A stretch of DNA of 64,000 nt from Flavobacterium sediminis (lineage in GTDB: Bacteria; Bacteroidota; Bacteroidia; Flavobacteriales; Flavobacteriaceae): the NCBI RefSeq assembly GCF_003148385.1, contig NZ_CP029463.1, forward strand, positions 1,984,001 through 2,048,000. Direction: 5' to 3'. The position numbers were made by a program, and so were the translations under genes. The notes below the pieces were generated by a model. It was given only the letters and a program-made list of their open reading frames with translations, had not been told where the DNA came from and did no database searches. Shown here one piece after another: positions 24,613 through 34,035 of the stretch; position 1 is the stretch's first letter; the number at the start of each line of letters is the position of its first letter.

Positions 24613-25197
24613 TTAATGAGAGCTGTTTCTGAGTAGTTTAGCTTTCATTTTGCTGAAGAACTCAGGTGTTACACCAATATAAGAAGCAATGTGTTTTTGC
24701 GCAACAGAAGTAATTAAGCTAGGGTATTTTTGACAGAACTTTTCGTAGCGCTCTTCAGCAGTTAGCCCTAAATTATCCATTAAACGCTCTTGGTGGGCTA
24801 CCAATGAGTTTTCGACTAAGATTCTAAAGAAGCGTTCTAATTTCGGGATCTGATGGAATAGATCTTCCTGATCCTCACGGGAAAGTAAAACCAACTCGGC
24901 ATCTTCCAGAACTTCAATAAATAAATGGCCGGGTTTTCCGGAGATTAAGCTATACATGTCGCCCATCCACCAATCTTTACAGGCAAAGCTTAAAACGTGT
25001 TCCACTATATTGTCGGTTACATTGAAGCTTCTCAAAATACCTTGGTTTACAAAATAAGTATACCGGCTTTTTTCTCCGGCATTTAAAAGCATGGTCTTAG
25101 CTTTTGCATGAATGGTTTTTGTTTTAGATAAGAATAGTGCTTTTTCTTCCTCTGTCAAAGTGATATGTTTACTAATATTATCTAAAATTAAACTCAT
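24613..25197 (-). CDS. Crp/Fnr family transcriptional regulator
   Basis: 194 aa from the Met at 25197; the longer in-frame start looks artificial. The N-terminal cupin-like cNMP-binding domain spans about 10-130 (LLNAGEKSRYTYFVNQGILR, then HVLSFACKDWWMGDMYSLIS), with no CxxC-type Fe-S motif, so it is not a classical FNR. The C-terminal winged helix has IASYIGVTPEFFSKMKAKLL. The ligand is unknown. The next genes downstream on the same strand are pirin and YceI, and the 16-bp palindrome between this gene and pirin is a natural target. Confidence 0.88.
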   Translation of the reverse strand: MSLILDNISKHITLTEEEKALFLSKTKTIHAKAKTMLLNAGEKSRYTYFVNQGILRSFNVTDNIVEHVLSFACKDWWMGDMYSLISGKPGHLFIEVLEDAELVLLSREDQEDLFHQIPKLERFFRILVENSLVAHQERLMDNLGLTAEERYEKFCQKYPSLITSVAQKHIASYIGVTPEFFSKMKAKLLRNSSH

Positions 25198-25435
25198 AAA
25201 ATAAAAAATTGGTTTTGCTAAAGTAAGCATAAGTTTTGGTTAGTTAAAACAGGAATAGCTTTCCGTTTTTTTTTCTTTTGAAAAGTATCAATTTAAAAAA
25301 TGTTAGTATAAGAGTGACTGATGTTCAGTTTAATTGTCTTTTTGTTCATATTGAATATTGAGTAGGAAAAGCGTTTCCCGTTATTGATATTTTTAGTTGC
25401 TAAATGAAATGCTATTAACTAAATTTTGAAAAACA

Positions 25436-27496
25436 ATGAGAATAAAATTCTACTTTATTTTTTTTATGACTATGTTAGTCAAGGCTCAGGTTGGAATAAA
25501 TACAACTGTACCTAAAGCAGCATTAGATATTGTAGCTGTAGATGACGGAATTTTAATTCCGAGAGTAGCATTGGTAAATACGACTACAGCAACAGTAATA
25601 ACTCCCACCGAATCAGAATTAGTGTATAACACGACAACAACGGCTGATGTAACTCCCGGATATTATTATTGGGACGGTACAAAATGGATCCGATTCACAA
25701 CGAGTACAGATGGTGTGAGTTGGCTTGTTAACGGGAATACAGGGATTAATGATGCTAATTTTTTGGGAACGATTAATAACACAGCATTGAATTTTAAAGT
25801 GAATGCACAGAAAGCAGGACGGATCGGAATTGCCACTGACGGAAGTACTTTTTTAGGGTATCAGGCAGGTGCTAATGATGATCTGTCAGACAATAAAAAT
25901 ACTTTTTTAGGATATCAGTCCGGTTTTAACAACACAACAGGGATAAGAAATACCGGGGCAGGGTATCAGGCTTTATATAATAATACGACCGGAGTTTATA
26001 ACACGGCTAAAGGATTTCAGTCATTATATAGTAACACCACAGGATCATGGAATACAGCTTTAGGATATGGAGCTTTGTATTTTAATACCACCGGAGTATA
26101 TAATACCGCTGGAGGATACCAGTCGTTATATAGTAATAGTACAGGTTCTAATAATACAGCAAATGGTAATGGAGCCTTATTCAGTAATACAACTGGTGGA
26201 AGTAATACAGCGGAAGGGAGTTATGCTTTGTATAGTAACAGTACTGGTTCAAATAATACAGCAGCTGGGTATCAGGCTTTGAGAAGCAATTCAACAGGCT
26301 CAGAGAATACGGCCGCCGGGACACAAGCATTGAGGGGAAACACTACCGGATCATGGAATACAGCTTCAGGATATGGAGCATTATATAGTAATGATACAGG
26401 CTCTTGGAATATGGCTAGCGGAGTACAATCATTATTCAGCAATACTACAGGAGCTAATAATACGGCAAGTGGTTATTGGGCACTTTATAGTAATACGACC
26501 GGAGGAAATAATACAGCGACAGGAAGTCAGACATTGAGAAATAATACAACAGGGAATTGGAATACAGCCAATGGTAGTCAAGCTTTATATAATAATAATA
26601 TAGGATCCGGCAATACAGCGTTAGGCGATTCCGCTATGCGATGGAATACTTCTGGCGGAAGTAATACAGCAGTAGGGAATCAGGCATTATATGCCAATAC
26701 TATTGGAGGAGGTAATACAGCTAACGGTGTACAGGCTCTTAATAGCAATACTACAGGAGGGAATAATACAGGTGTCGGATATTGGGCATTATATGCTAAT
26801 ACTACAGGAGAATATAATACAGCCGCCGGAACACAATCGCTTAGAAGTAATGTATCAGGCTCCTTTAATGTTGCCGGAGGATATGGAGCATTATATAGAA
26901 ATGTAGATGGAATGTGGAACACAGCTCAAGGAACACAATCATTGTATAATAATGTTTCGGGAAGATATAATACAGCAATAGGCTATCAGGCATTGTCAAG
27001 TGTTACATCAGGCGGTAATAATATTGGTGTGGGCTACGATGCTCAAGTTCCTTCTGCAACAGCAGATAATCAGGTGCAAATTGGGAATACGAATATAACT
27101 TATGCAGGGATACAGGTAGGGTGGACAATTACTTCCGATAAAAGATGGAAAGAAAATATTCAACTTTCTGATTTGGGGTTAACTTTCATTAAGGATCTTA
27201 AGCCGGTCAAGTATACACGTAAGAATGATTTAAGTCATAAAACGGAGTATGGGTTTATAGCACAAGAGGTGGAAAAGAGTTTAATCAATTGTAATGTGCA
27301 AAATACAGGGATGATCACTATCGGAGACGATGGTATGTATGGAGTGCGTTACAATGACTTATTATCACCTTTGGTAAAAGCGGTTCAGGAGCAACAAGCA
27401 ATTATTGAAAAACAGGAGAGTGAGATAGACAATCTGAAACAAATAGTAGAGACTTTGTTAAAAGAAGTAAGCTCTTTGAAGAAAGAAAAATTGTGA
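25436..27496 (+). CDS. S74-type surface protein with 21 17-residue repeats
   Basis: 686 aa. Signal peptide about 1-17 (cut before QVGINTT, a start common in flavobacterial adhesin-like proteins). Residues 166-522 are 21 gap-free repeats of 17 residues with consensus NTTGxxNTAxGxxALxS, as would form a left-handed beta-helix, similar in spirit to YadA heads. Next comes the C-terminal intramolecular chaperone (endosialidase type, S74) with SDKRWKENI, then PVKYTRKNDLSHKTEYGF and a coiled-coil tail (EQQAIIEKQESEIDNLKQIV) that would trimerise it. It looks like an extracellular fibre or adhesin. No T9SS sorting domain is seen, so the export route is unknown. Confidence 0.83.
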   Translation: MRIKFYFIFFMTMLVKAQVGINTTVPKAALDIVAVDDGILIPRVALVNTTTATVITPTESELVYNTTTTADVTPGYYYWDGTKWIRFTTSTDGVSWLVNGNTGINDANFLGTINNTALNFKVNAQKAGRIGIATDGSTFLGYQAGANDDLSDNKNTFLGYQSGFNNTTGIRNTGAGYQALYNNTTGVYNTAKGFQSLYSNTTGSWNTALGYGALYFNTTGVYNTAGGYQSLYSNSTGSNNTANGNGALFSNTTGGSNTAEGSYALYSNSTGSNNTAAGYQALRSNSTGSENTAAGTQALRGNTTGSWNTASGYGALYSNDTGSWNMASGVQSLFSNTTGANNTASGYWALYSNTTGGNNTATGSQTLRNNTTGNWNTANGSQALYNNNIGSGNTALGDSAMRWNTSGGSNTAVGNQALYANTIGGGNTANGVQALNSNTTGGNNTGVGYWALYANTTGEYNTAAGTQSLRSNVSGSFNVAGGYGALYRNVDGMWNTAQGTQSLYNNVSGRYNTAIGYQALSSVTSGGNNIGVGYDAQVPSATADNQVQIGNTNITYAGIQVGWTITSDKRWKENIQLSDLGLTFIKDLKPVKYTRKNDLSHKTEYGFIAQEVEKSLINCNVQNTGMITIGDDGMYGVRYNDLLSPLVKAVQEQQAIIEKQESEIDNLKQIVETLLKEVSSLKKEKL
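25931..27001 (+). repeat. 51-bp tandem coding repeat, 21 copies
   Basis: 21 in-frame copies of a 51-bp unit (17 codons), degenerate at DNA level but without insertions, forming residues 166-522 of the S74-type protein. Confidence 0.9.
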
Positions 27497-27618
27497 GGTT
27501 GAGTATTTCAATGAGAAATAGATTCATTTTAAATCCTATTTTGGTTATTTCAGTAATTAAAAAAATATAGAAAATACATTCTTAGATAATTTCGTATACA
27601 GTCTTTAAAAAAACAATT

Positions 27619-29629
27619 ATGAAGAAGAAATACTTTTTGTTGCTTTTTTCGGTGAGTTTATTTTTTTCAAATGCTCAGGAGTCAATGGAAAAAAAGCCTA
27701 AATTTTTCGGAAAAGAAATAGCAGCCGATAAAATAAGTTCATCCGGATATATAAAATGTATAACAGATGAATATGAACAATATTTACAAGAGAGAAATTC
27801 CGGTAGATTAACTAACGATAAGTTTGAAGAATGGTTGGCTCCGCTCATTGAAAGATATAAAAATAGCAGACAGTTACTTAGCCCTACCCAAGTTATTTAT
27901 ATTCCGGTAGTAGTTCATGTTATTCATAACGGAGATCCTTACGGAACGGAAGAGAATATTACAGACGAGCAGGTAGAATCTCAAATTACAGTAATGAATC
28001 AGGATTTTAGAAAGATGACAGGTACTCCGGGCTATAATTCAAATCCTGTAGGTGCAGATATAATGGTAGAATTTGTCTTAGCAAAAGTAGATCCGAACGG
28101 AAATCCTACAAACGGAATTGATCGCGTTAATATGTGTCAGGAGTCATGGTCTACATCAGCTATCGACGATTACGTTAAGCCAAATACTATTTGGGATCCG
28201 AATCTGTATATGAATATGTGGTCTGTTAATTTTTCAAGTGGTAGCCTTTTAGGATATGCAACTTTTCCTTCGGGTCAGGACTTGACGGTTTAACTAGTGG
28301 ATATGGAACAGATACAACTGATGGAGTAGTGTCTGGGTATAGATTTTTCGGCAGCTCTGATCTTACTTCGGGTAATTTCTATCCGCCTTATGATAAAGGA
28401 AGAACAATGACTCATGAGGTTGGTCATTTTTTGGGATTACGCCATATTTGGGGCGACGGTAATTGTTCGGTAGATGATTTCTGTTTGGATACTCCGAATG
28501 CCGCCGCCGCTAATTACGGTTGCAATACGACCGATTCCTGTCCGGATGGACAAGGAAACGATATGATTGAAAACTATATGGATTATACAGATGATTTATG
28601 CATGAACATTTTTACAAATGATCAGAAATTAAGGATCTTGGCAGTCATGGATAATTCGCCCAGAAGAGTTTCTTTAAAAACATCCCCTACCAGTGCTCCG
28701 ATACCTTTATTCGCTAATGATGCTGAGGTGAAAATTGAAAACTATTGTACCGGAGGGCTTGTAACCCAACACATAAAATACTCCTTTACAATAGAGGAAC
28801 TTCTGATCTTACTGCAGCAACCTTAACATATAATGTTGACGGTGGAGGAAATTATAATTACAGTTGGTCAGGTATTATAGAGCCTGATAAATACGAGTTA
28901 ATAACGATCTATACTACAGAAACGACTGGGGTATTAAATATTTCTCTTGCTTCAGTAAACGGAGGAGTTGATGAGCGTTCTTCAAATAATAACAGTAGTA
29001 AGGTATTTGATTTTGGGCAATTACCGACTGATTATCCGTTTGAAAATTTTGTGTTTAATCTGGTAGGAGATCGTTGGGGTAGTGAAACAACATGGGATTT
29101 AAAGGATTCAAACGGAGTAGTGCTTTATTCCGGAGGACCTTATACAAACAAGCTACTTAACGGTACCCAGAACCTTGTCACAAATATGGTGTGGAACTTA
29201 CCGTATGACGGGTGTTATAATTTTACAATTAATGATTCTTACGGAGATGGTATTTGTTGTACAAGTGGTGCAGGTAATTGGAGTATAACAACTGATTCAG
29301 GTGCCATTACAGTAGGAAGTGGTGGTAGTTTCAGTTTTGCAGAATACCTGTCGTTTAGTACAACTGTTTTAAGCAATGATGCCTTTGAAACAAATGATTT
29401 TACACTTTACCCGAATCCGGCTGAAAATATTCTCAATGTTTCAATACCATTAGAAATAACGGATGATCTAACGTATGAGATTTATAATAATTTAGGACAA
29501 ATTTTGAAAGTTGGCAAAGTGACTCAAAAAGAGTTCATACTTACTATCGGAGATTGGCATGAAGGAGTATATTTTATTAAATTAAGATCAGAAAACTCAA
29601 GTTCGACTTTAAGATTTGTCAAAAACTAA
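27619..29629 (+). pseudogene. M43 (cytophagalysin-like) zinc metalloprotease with T9SS sorting domain, two frameshifts
   Basis: Signal peptide about 1-19. The protease domain has HEVGHFLGLRHIWGD, the HExxHxxGxxH zinc site, and the Met-turn ENYMDYTDD. These are features of the pappalysin/cytophagalysin family (M43). The C-terminus ends with a type A T9SS sorting domain (TLYPNPAENILNVSIP, EGVYFIKLRSENSSSTLRFV), so the mature enzyme should be secreted through T9SS and attached or released. The reading frame breaks at 28272-28274 (GGG) and at 28765-28767 (CCC); adding one base at each joins three ORFs into about 670 aa. Both lesions fall at short G/C runs, like others here. Confidence 0.85.
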
Positions 29630-29650
29630 ATACTTGAATATATGCAAAGA

Positions 29651-29683
29651 GCAACATCGGATTTTTACCGGTGTTGTTTTTTT
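29651..29683 (+). terminator. Terminator after the M43 gene
   Basis: A 9-bp stem with one T-G wobble (29652-29660 with 29668-29676) and a T tract. Confidence 0.75.
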
Positions 29684-29698
29684 GTATATTGTTTTAAA

Positions 29699-30868
29699 TT
29701 AAGCTTTAACCGTAACTAAGGAAGCTGCTGCTTTTGCTTTTTCCACGATTTCTTCTACCGGAGTGTCTAAGGTATCGTGTGTTAAAGCAATCCCCATTCT
29801 TCTGTAAGGGCGGGTTGTAGGCTTGCCGAAAATTCTGAAATCCGTTTTAGGCAGAGCAGCTATTTTTTCTAAACCTTCATATCGAGGGTTCTCTGAAAAA
29901 TCAGAAGCAAGAATAACGGCACTAGCTCCGGCTTTTTCTAAGGTGATCTCAGCAATAGGCAAGCTTAAGATTGTTCGCAGATGCAATTCAAATTCACTGA
30001 AGTTTTGAGTTCCTGCTAAAGTTACCATTCCGGTATCGTGCGGACGAGGAGATAATTCGGAGAAATAAACACCTTCATCAGTTAAAAAGAATTCCACACC
30101 AAAAATACCGGCTCCTCCTAGAGCTTCCGTAACTTTTTTAGCCATATTCTGTGCTTCGGCAATATCCTGATCGGAGACTCTTGCCGGTTGCCAGCTTTCC
30201 TGATAATCGCCACGTTCTTGTCGGTGGCCGATCGGAGCACAAAATAATGTGGGTAATCCATTGTTTTGAGTTACCGTTAATAAGGTAATTTCGGAATGAA
30301 AATTAACAAAAGCTTCTACAATTACTTCAACAAGGTCACCTCGAGAACCTTCTACGGCATATTTCCAGGCTTTTTCAATATCAGCTTCCGTTTTGATCGT
30401 TGATTGACCTTTTCCTGATGAGCTCATTAATGGTTTTACTACACAAGGAATACCAACTTCAGCAACTGCTTTTTCTAGTCCGTCCTGAGAAGTTGCATAC
30501 TTATAATTAGCTGTACGAAGTCCTAAATCTTTAGCTGCTAAATCGCGAATTGCTTTACGGTTCATGGTAAAGTTAGCGGCTTTAGCAGAAGGGACTACTG
30601 TGATGCCTTGTTTTTCATAATCATAAAAACGCTCGGTGCGGATCGCTTCAATTTCCGGAACTATAAAATCAGGTTGGTGTTTGGCTACTATTCGGTCAAG
30701 TTCGGCGCCATCTAACATGTTAATCACTTCAAATTCATGAGCCACTTGCATTGCAGGAGCATTGGAATAACTATCAACTGCAATTACATATTGCCCTAAT
30801 CGTTGTGCTGCAATTACAAATTCTTTTCCTAATTCGCCGGAACCTAATAAAATTATTTTTTTACGCAT
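29699..30868 (-). CDS. purT: Phosphoribosylglycinamide formyltransferase 2
   Basis: 389 aa, an ATP-grasp enzyme of the PurT type. The N-terminus has [18 protein letters not shown]. The ATP-grasp core shows [16 protein letters not shown] and [20 protein letters not shown], and the C-terminus has [20 protein letters not shown]. It formylates glycinamide ribonucleotide with formate and ATP in purine synthesis, as an alternative to PurN. It is a single gene in the cytoplasm, with a hairpin from the neighbouring gene lying just before its start. Confidence 0.93.
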   Translation of the reverse strand: MRKKIILLGSGELGKEFVIAAQRLGQYVIAVDSYSNAPAMQVAHEFEVINMLDGAELDRIVAKHQPDFIVPEIEAIRTERFYDYEKQGITVVPSAKAANFTMNRKAIRDLAAKDLGLRTANYKYATSQDGLEKAVAEVGIPCVVKPLMSSSGKGQSTIKTEADIEKAWKYAVEGSRGDLVEVIVEAFVNFHSEITLLTVTQNNGLPTLFCAPIGHRQERGDYQESWQPARVSDQDIAEAQNMAKKVTEALGGAGIFGVEFFLTDEGVYFSELSPRPHDTGMVTLAGTQNFSEFELHLRTILSLPIAEITLEKAGASAVILASDFSENPRYEGLEKIAALPKTDFRIFGKPTTRPYRRMGIALTHDTLDTPVEEIVEKAKAAASLVTVKA

Positions 30869-30888
30869 GGTTGTTGTGTTGATGGTTA

Positions 30889-30919
30889 TAAAAAAAGCCC
30901 CAAGTTCTCTCAGGGCATT
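30889..30919 (-). terminator. Terminator after the aspartate aminotransferase gene
   Basis: A GCCC/GGGC stem with an extended loop and a T run on the minus strand, of a shape common in flavobacteria. Confidence 0.65.
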
Positions 30920-30937
30920 TATTTAAAGGTTTTATAG

Positions 30938-32128
30938 TTAAGCCAAAGCTTCTTTAATTCTTTTTATCGCTTCACGCAATAGTTCTTCGCTGGTAGCATA
31001 CGATAAACGTATACAGTTCGGATTGCCAAAAGCATCACCCGTTACTGTAGCTACATTGGCTTCAGCCAATAAGAACATGGCAAAGTCATTAGCGTTTTGA
31101 ATTTCTTTTCCTTTGATAGTTTTTCCGAAATATTCAGAAACGTCAGGGAAGAAATAGAAAGCACCTTCCGGTTGGTTTACCTTAAAGCCGGGGATTTCAG
31201 AAAGTAATTGGTAAACAATTTCTTTTCGGTTTTTGAAAGCGTCAACCATATACTGAATCGCTGAAGGTTCGGCAGAAACAGCAGCTATAGTAGCTCTCTG
31301 AGCAATAGAGTTGGCACCACTGGTTACTTGTCCTTGAATTTTAGTACATGCTTTAGCGATAAATTCAGGAGCACCTATGTACCCGATTCTCCAGCCTGTC
31401 ATGGCAAAAGCTTTTGCAACGCCGTTTACAGTGATCGTTCTGTCTTCCATTCCGGGAATGGAACCGATACTGCAATATGAATCAGTAGTATAATTGATAT
31501 GTTCGTAAATCTCGTCAGAAACAACATAGATTTGCGGATGTTTTTTTAATACTTCAACTAAAGCCTCCAGTTCTGCTTTACTGTAAACAGATCCTGACGG
31601 GTTGCAGGGCGAACTGAACCACATCATTTTAGTCTTAGGTGTAATGGCAGCTTCAAGTTGTTCGGCTGTCATTTTAAAATTACTGTCAATAGCGGTAGGA
31701 ACTTCAACGGGAACACCTCCCGAAAGTTTTACGATTTCAAAATAGCTAACCCAGTAAGGAGCCGGCAAGATAACTTCGTCGCCATTGTTCAGCATAACCT
31801 GTGCTACATTGTATAAGGATTGTTTAGCACCGGTTGAAACTACAATTTGAGTAGGAGTATAATGTAAATTATTATCGCGTTTGAATTTGTGACAAATAGC
31901 CTCTTTCAAATCAACATAACCATCTACCGGAGGATAAGCGCTCCAGTTGTCGTCAATAGCTTTTTTTGCCGCTTCTTTAATAAAATCGGGAGTGTTAAAA
32001 TCAGGTTCTCCCAAACTTAAACTGATGATGTCTTTTCCTTGAGCTTTTAATTCGCGTGCTAAAGCAGCCATGGCTAAAGTTTGCGAAACAGCCAAATTGT
32101 TGATACGATCAGATAATACGTGATTCAT
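30938..32128 (-). CDS. Aspartate aminotransferase (class I PLP enzyme)
   Basis: 396 aa of the fold-I aspartate aminotransferase type. The substrate-binding N-terminus includes LSLGEPDFNTPDF. The PLP site is visible: Asp205 and Tyr208 in VVSDEIYEH, and Lys239 in VNGVAKAFAMTGWRIGY, with the Arg of GWRIGY one turn on. This layout matches subgroup Iγ enzymes of Bacteroidota that move the amino group between Asp and 2-oxoglutarate. It follows the desaturase gene by 30 bases on the same strand. Precise specificity is not visible. Confidence 0.9.
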   Translation of the reverse strand: MNHVLSDRINNLAVSQTLAMAALARELKAQGKDIISLSLGEPDFNTPDFIKEAAKKAIDDNWSAYPPVDGYVDLKEAICHKFKRDNNLHYTPTQIVVSTGAKQSLYNVAQVMLNNGDEVILPAPYWVSYFEIVKLSGGVPVEVPTAIDSNFKMTAEQLEAAITPKTKMMWFSSPCNPSGSVYSKAELEALVEVLKKHPQIYVVSDEIYEHINYTTDSYCSIGSIPGMEDRTITVNGVAKAFAMTGWRIGYIGAPEFIAKACTKIQGQVTSGANSIAQRATIAAVSAEPSAIQYMVDAFKNRKEIVYQLLSEIPGFKVNQPEGAFYFFPDVSEYFGKTIKGKEIQNANDFAMFLLAEANVATVTGDAFGNPNCIRLSYATSEELLREAIKRIKEALA

Positions 32129-32158
32129 ATTAGATTTATTATTGTTGTGTTACTTTTA

Positions 32159-33253
32159 CTAGGTAAATTGTGGTTTTCTTCCTAATTCTTTTAAATGTTT
32201 AAAATGCGAATAAATAGCCTGACGGGTTGTTTTGAATTCGTAATACGGTAAATTAAACTCGTGAGCCGTTTCTTTTACGATCTTAGATATTTTTTTATAA
32301 TGAATATGGCTGATATTCGGAAAAATGTGATGCTCAATCTGATGGTTTAAGCCACCGGTAAAATAATTGACCAACCAGTTTTTAGGCGCAAAATTAGCAG
32401 TAGTAAACAATTGGTGCGCTGCCCAAGTGTGCTCCATTTCACCTTCTTCGTTTGGTTCCGGATTAGTAGTGTCTTCCACCACATGTGCTAATTGGAATAC
32501 AACACTTAAAATTAAACCGGCAGTATAGTGCATTGCAATAAAGCCAATGAGTACTTTCCACCAAACAATTCCCAAGATCATCGGGATAACCAACCAAACG
32601 GAAAAGTAAATGGCTTTAGTGATGATTAATGTAGTCCACTGAAAAGCAGGTTTTTTAAATGCACCGTAAGATAATTGACGTTTTAAATAACGTTTCATTT
32701 GAAGGAAATCAGTAGTGATAGCCCAGTTGAAAGTTAATAAGCCGTATAAGAAAATAGAGTAATAGTGCTGAAATTTATGGAATTTGTGCCATTTTGCTTT
32801 TTCGGTAAAACGAATGATCTTTCCGGCGTCTAAATCTTCATCATGTCCGTGAATATTGGTGTATGTATGGTGTAGTACATTGTGCTGAACTTGCCAGTTA
32901 TAAACATTTCCGGCCAAAATATAGATACTGCTACCCATTATTTTGTTAACCCAGTTTTTTGTAGAATAAGACCCATGGTTGCCATCGTGCATGACATTCA
33001 TTCCTACTCCGGCCATTCCGATTCCTATTACAATGCTCAGAAGTAAGTATACCCAAAAAGGCATATCCATTGCAATTAAAAAGAAATAAGGAGCCAGAAA
33101 TAAGCTAAACATAATAATGGTTTTCAGGTGAAGTCTCCAGTTTCCTGTTTTCTTTAAGTTATTTTCCTTGAAGTATGTGTTTACTCTTTTATTTAACGTT
33201 CTGAAAAAAGCAGCGTTATTGGTTTTTGAAAAAATAGGGGTTTTATTTTGCAT
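32159..33253 (-). CDS. Membrane fatty-acid desaturase
   Basis: 364 aa with four or so membrane segments and the three histidine boxes of the acyl-lipid/acyl-CoA desaturase family: HDGNH (89-93), HNVLHH (124-129), and NHQIEHHIFP near residue 310. These hold the di-iron centre that inserts a double bond into fatty acids in the inner membrane. The N-terminus is basic and lacks a cytochrome b5 domain. The box order fits front-end or Δ9-type desaturases; the regiospecificity cannot be read by eye. Confidence 0.9.
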   Translation of the reverse strand: MQNKTPIFSKTNNAAFFRTLNKRVNTYFKENNLKKTGNWRLHLKTIIMFSLFLAPYFFLIAMDMPFWVYLLLSIVIGIGMAGVGMNVMHDGNHGSYSTKNWVNKIMGSSIYILAGNVYNWQVQHNVLHHTYTNIHGHDEDLDAGKIIRFTEKAKWHKFHKFQHYYSIFLYGLLTFNWAITTDFLQMKRYLKRQLSYGAFKKPAFQWTTLIITKAIYFSVWLVIPMILGIVWWKVLIGFIAMHYTAGLILSVVFQLAHVVEDTTNPEPNEEGEMEHTWAAHQLFTTANFAPKNWLVNYFTGGLNHQIEHHIFPNISHIHYKKISKIVKETAHEFNLPYYEFKTTRQAIYSHFKHLKELGRKPQFT

Positions 33254-33277
33254 AATTCATTAATTCATTGATGGTTT

Positions 33278-33285
33278 CAAAGGTA
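33278..33285 (-). promoter_or_regulatory. Putative -7 box for the desaturase gene
   Basis: Exact TACCTTTG on the minus strand, 24 bases before the ATG. Confidence 0.5.
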
Positions 33286-33340
33286 CTAATATTCTTTTGC
33301 GAAATGCGACTTAAAAAAAATATTTCTTAACGAAAAGATG

Positions 33341-33348
33341 TATTTTTG
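33341..33348 (+). promoter_or_regulatory. Putative -7 box for rsmG
   Basis: Exact TATTTTTG, 15 bases before the ATG at 33364. This favours that start over the in-frame upstream TTG inside the box. Confidence 0.5.
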
Positions 33349-33363
33349 TTGAAAATTTATGAG

Positions 33364-33999
33364 ATGGATAAAATTTTGCAATACTTTCCTGATTTGTCTG
33401 AAAAACAGATAGAACAGTTCAAAATGTTACAAAGCTTGTATAACGAGTGGAACGCTAAAATAAATGTAATTTCGCGTAAGGATATTGACGAGTTGTATAC
33501 CCGTCATGTATTGCATTCTTTAGGTATTGCCAAAGTTATTTCGTTTAAAGACGGAGCAAAGGTCATGGATGTGGGGACCGGAGGTGGGTTTCCGGGAATT
33601 CCACTGGCTATTTTGTTTCCGAATGTAGATTTTTATTTGATCGACGTTATCGCTAAAAAGATTAAAGTGGTTACGGAAGTGGCGAATGCCTTAGGTTTGA
33701 AAAATGTTAAAGCAGAACAAAAACGTGCCGAATTGGTCAAAGAAGAATTTGATTTTATTGTAAGTCGTGCCGTAACGAATATGCCCGATTTTGTAAAATG
33801 GATAAAAGGAAGAGTGGCTAAAGACTCTGTACATGAAATGAAAAACGGAATTTTATATTTAAAAGGAGGTGATCTGGCTGAAGAATTAGCAGTATATCAG
33901 AATGTACAACTTTTTGATCTGGCGGATATTTTTGAGGGTGAATTTTTTGAAACCAAAAAGGTGGTTTACCTGCCTATGAAGTATAATAAGAAAAACTAA
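33364..33999 (+). CDS. rsmG: 16S rRNA m7G527 methyltransferase RsmG
   Basis: 211 aa from the ATG at 33364 (MDKILQYFPDL). The SAM-binding motif VMDVGTGGGFPGIPLAI is the RsmG signature. Upstream is WNAKINVISRKDIDELYTRH, typical of the family, and downstream is DFIVSRAVTNMPDFVKWIKG. The enzyme methylates G527 of 16S rRNA in the decoding region; its loss gives low-level streptomycin resistance in other bacteria. It is cytoplasmic, a single gene, and is followed by a strong hairpin. Confidence 0.95.
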   Translation: MDKILQYFPDLSEKQIEQFKMLQSLYNEWNAKINVISRKDIDELYTRHVLHSLGIAKVISFKDGAKVMDVGTGGGFPGIPLAILFPNVDFYLIDVIAKKIKVVTEVANALGLKNVKAEQKRAELVKEEFDFIVSRAVTNMPDFVKWIKGRVAKDSVHEMKNGILYLKGGDLAEELAVYQNVQLFDLADIFEGEFFETKKVVYLPMKYNKKN

Positions 34000-34000
34000 A

Positions 34001-34025
34001 AAATCCCGCAATTGCGGGACTTTTT
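34001..34025. terminator. Bidirectional terminator
   Basis: A 7-bp perfect stem (34004-34010 with 34013-34019) with flanking A and T runs, between the convergent rsmG and pruA. Confidence 0.85.
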
Positions 34026-34035
34026 ATATGTTGAA

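Noticed and set aside
24613..25197. Oxygen-sensing FNR
   Set aside because: No N-terminal Cys cluster for an Fe-S centre is present.
25931..27001. Possible CRISPR array
   Set aside because: The 51-bp units are coding, in frame, without spacers and degenerate, and no cas gene is present.
29699..33253. purT, aminotransferase and desaturase as one operon
   Set aside because: A terminator lies between the aminotransferase and purT, and the desaturase has its own promoter; at most the desaturase and aminotransferase genes are co-transcribed.
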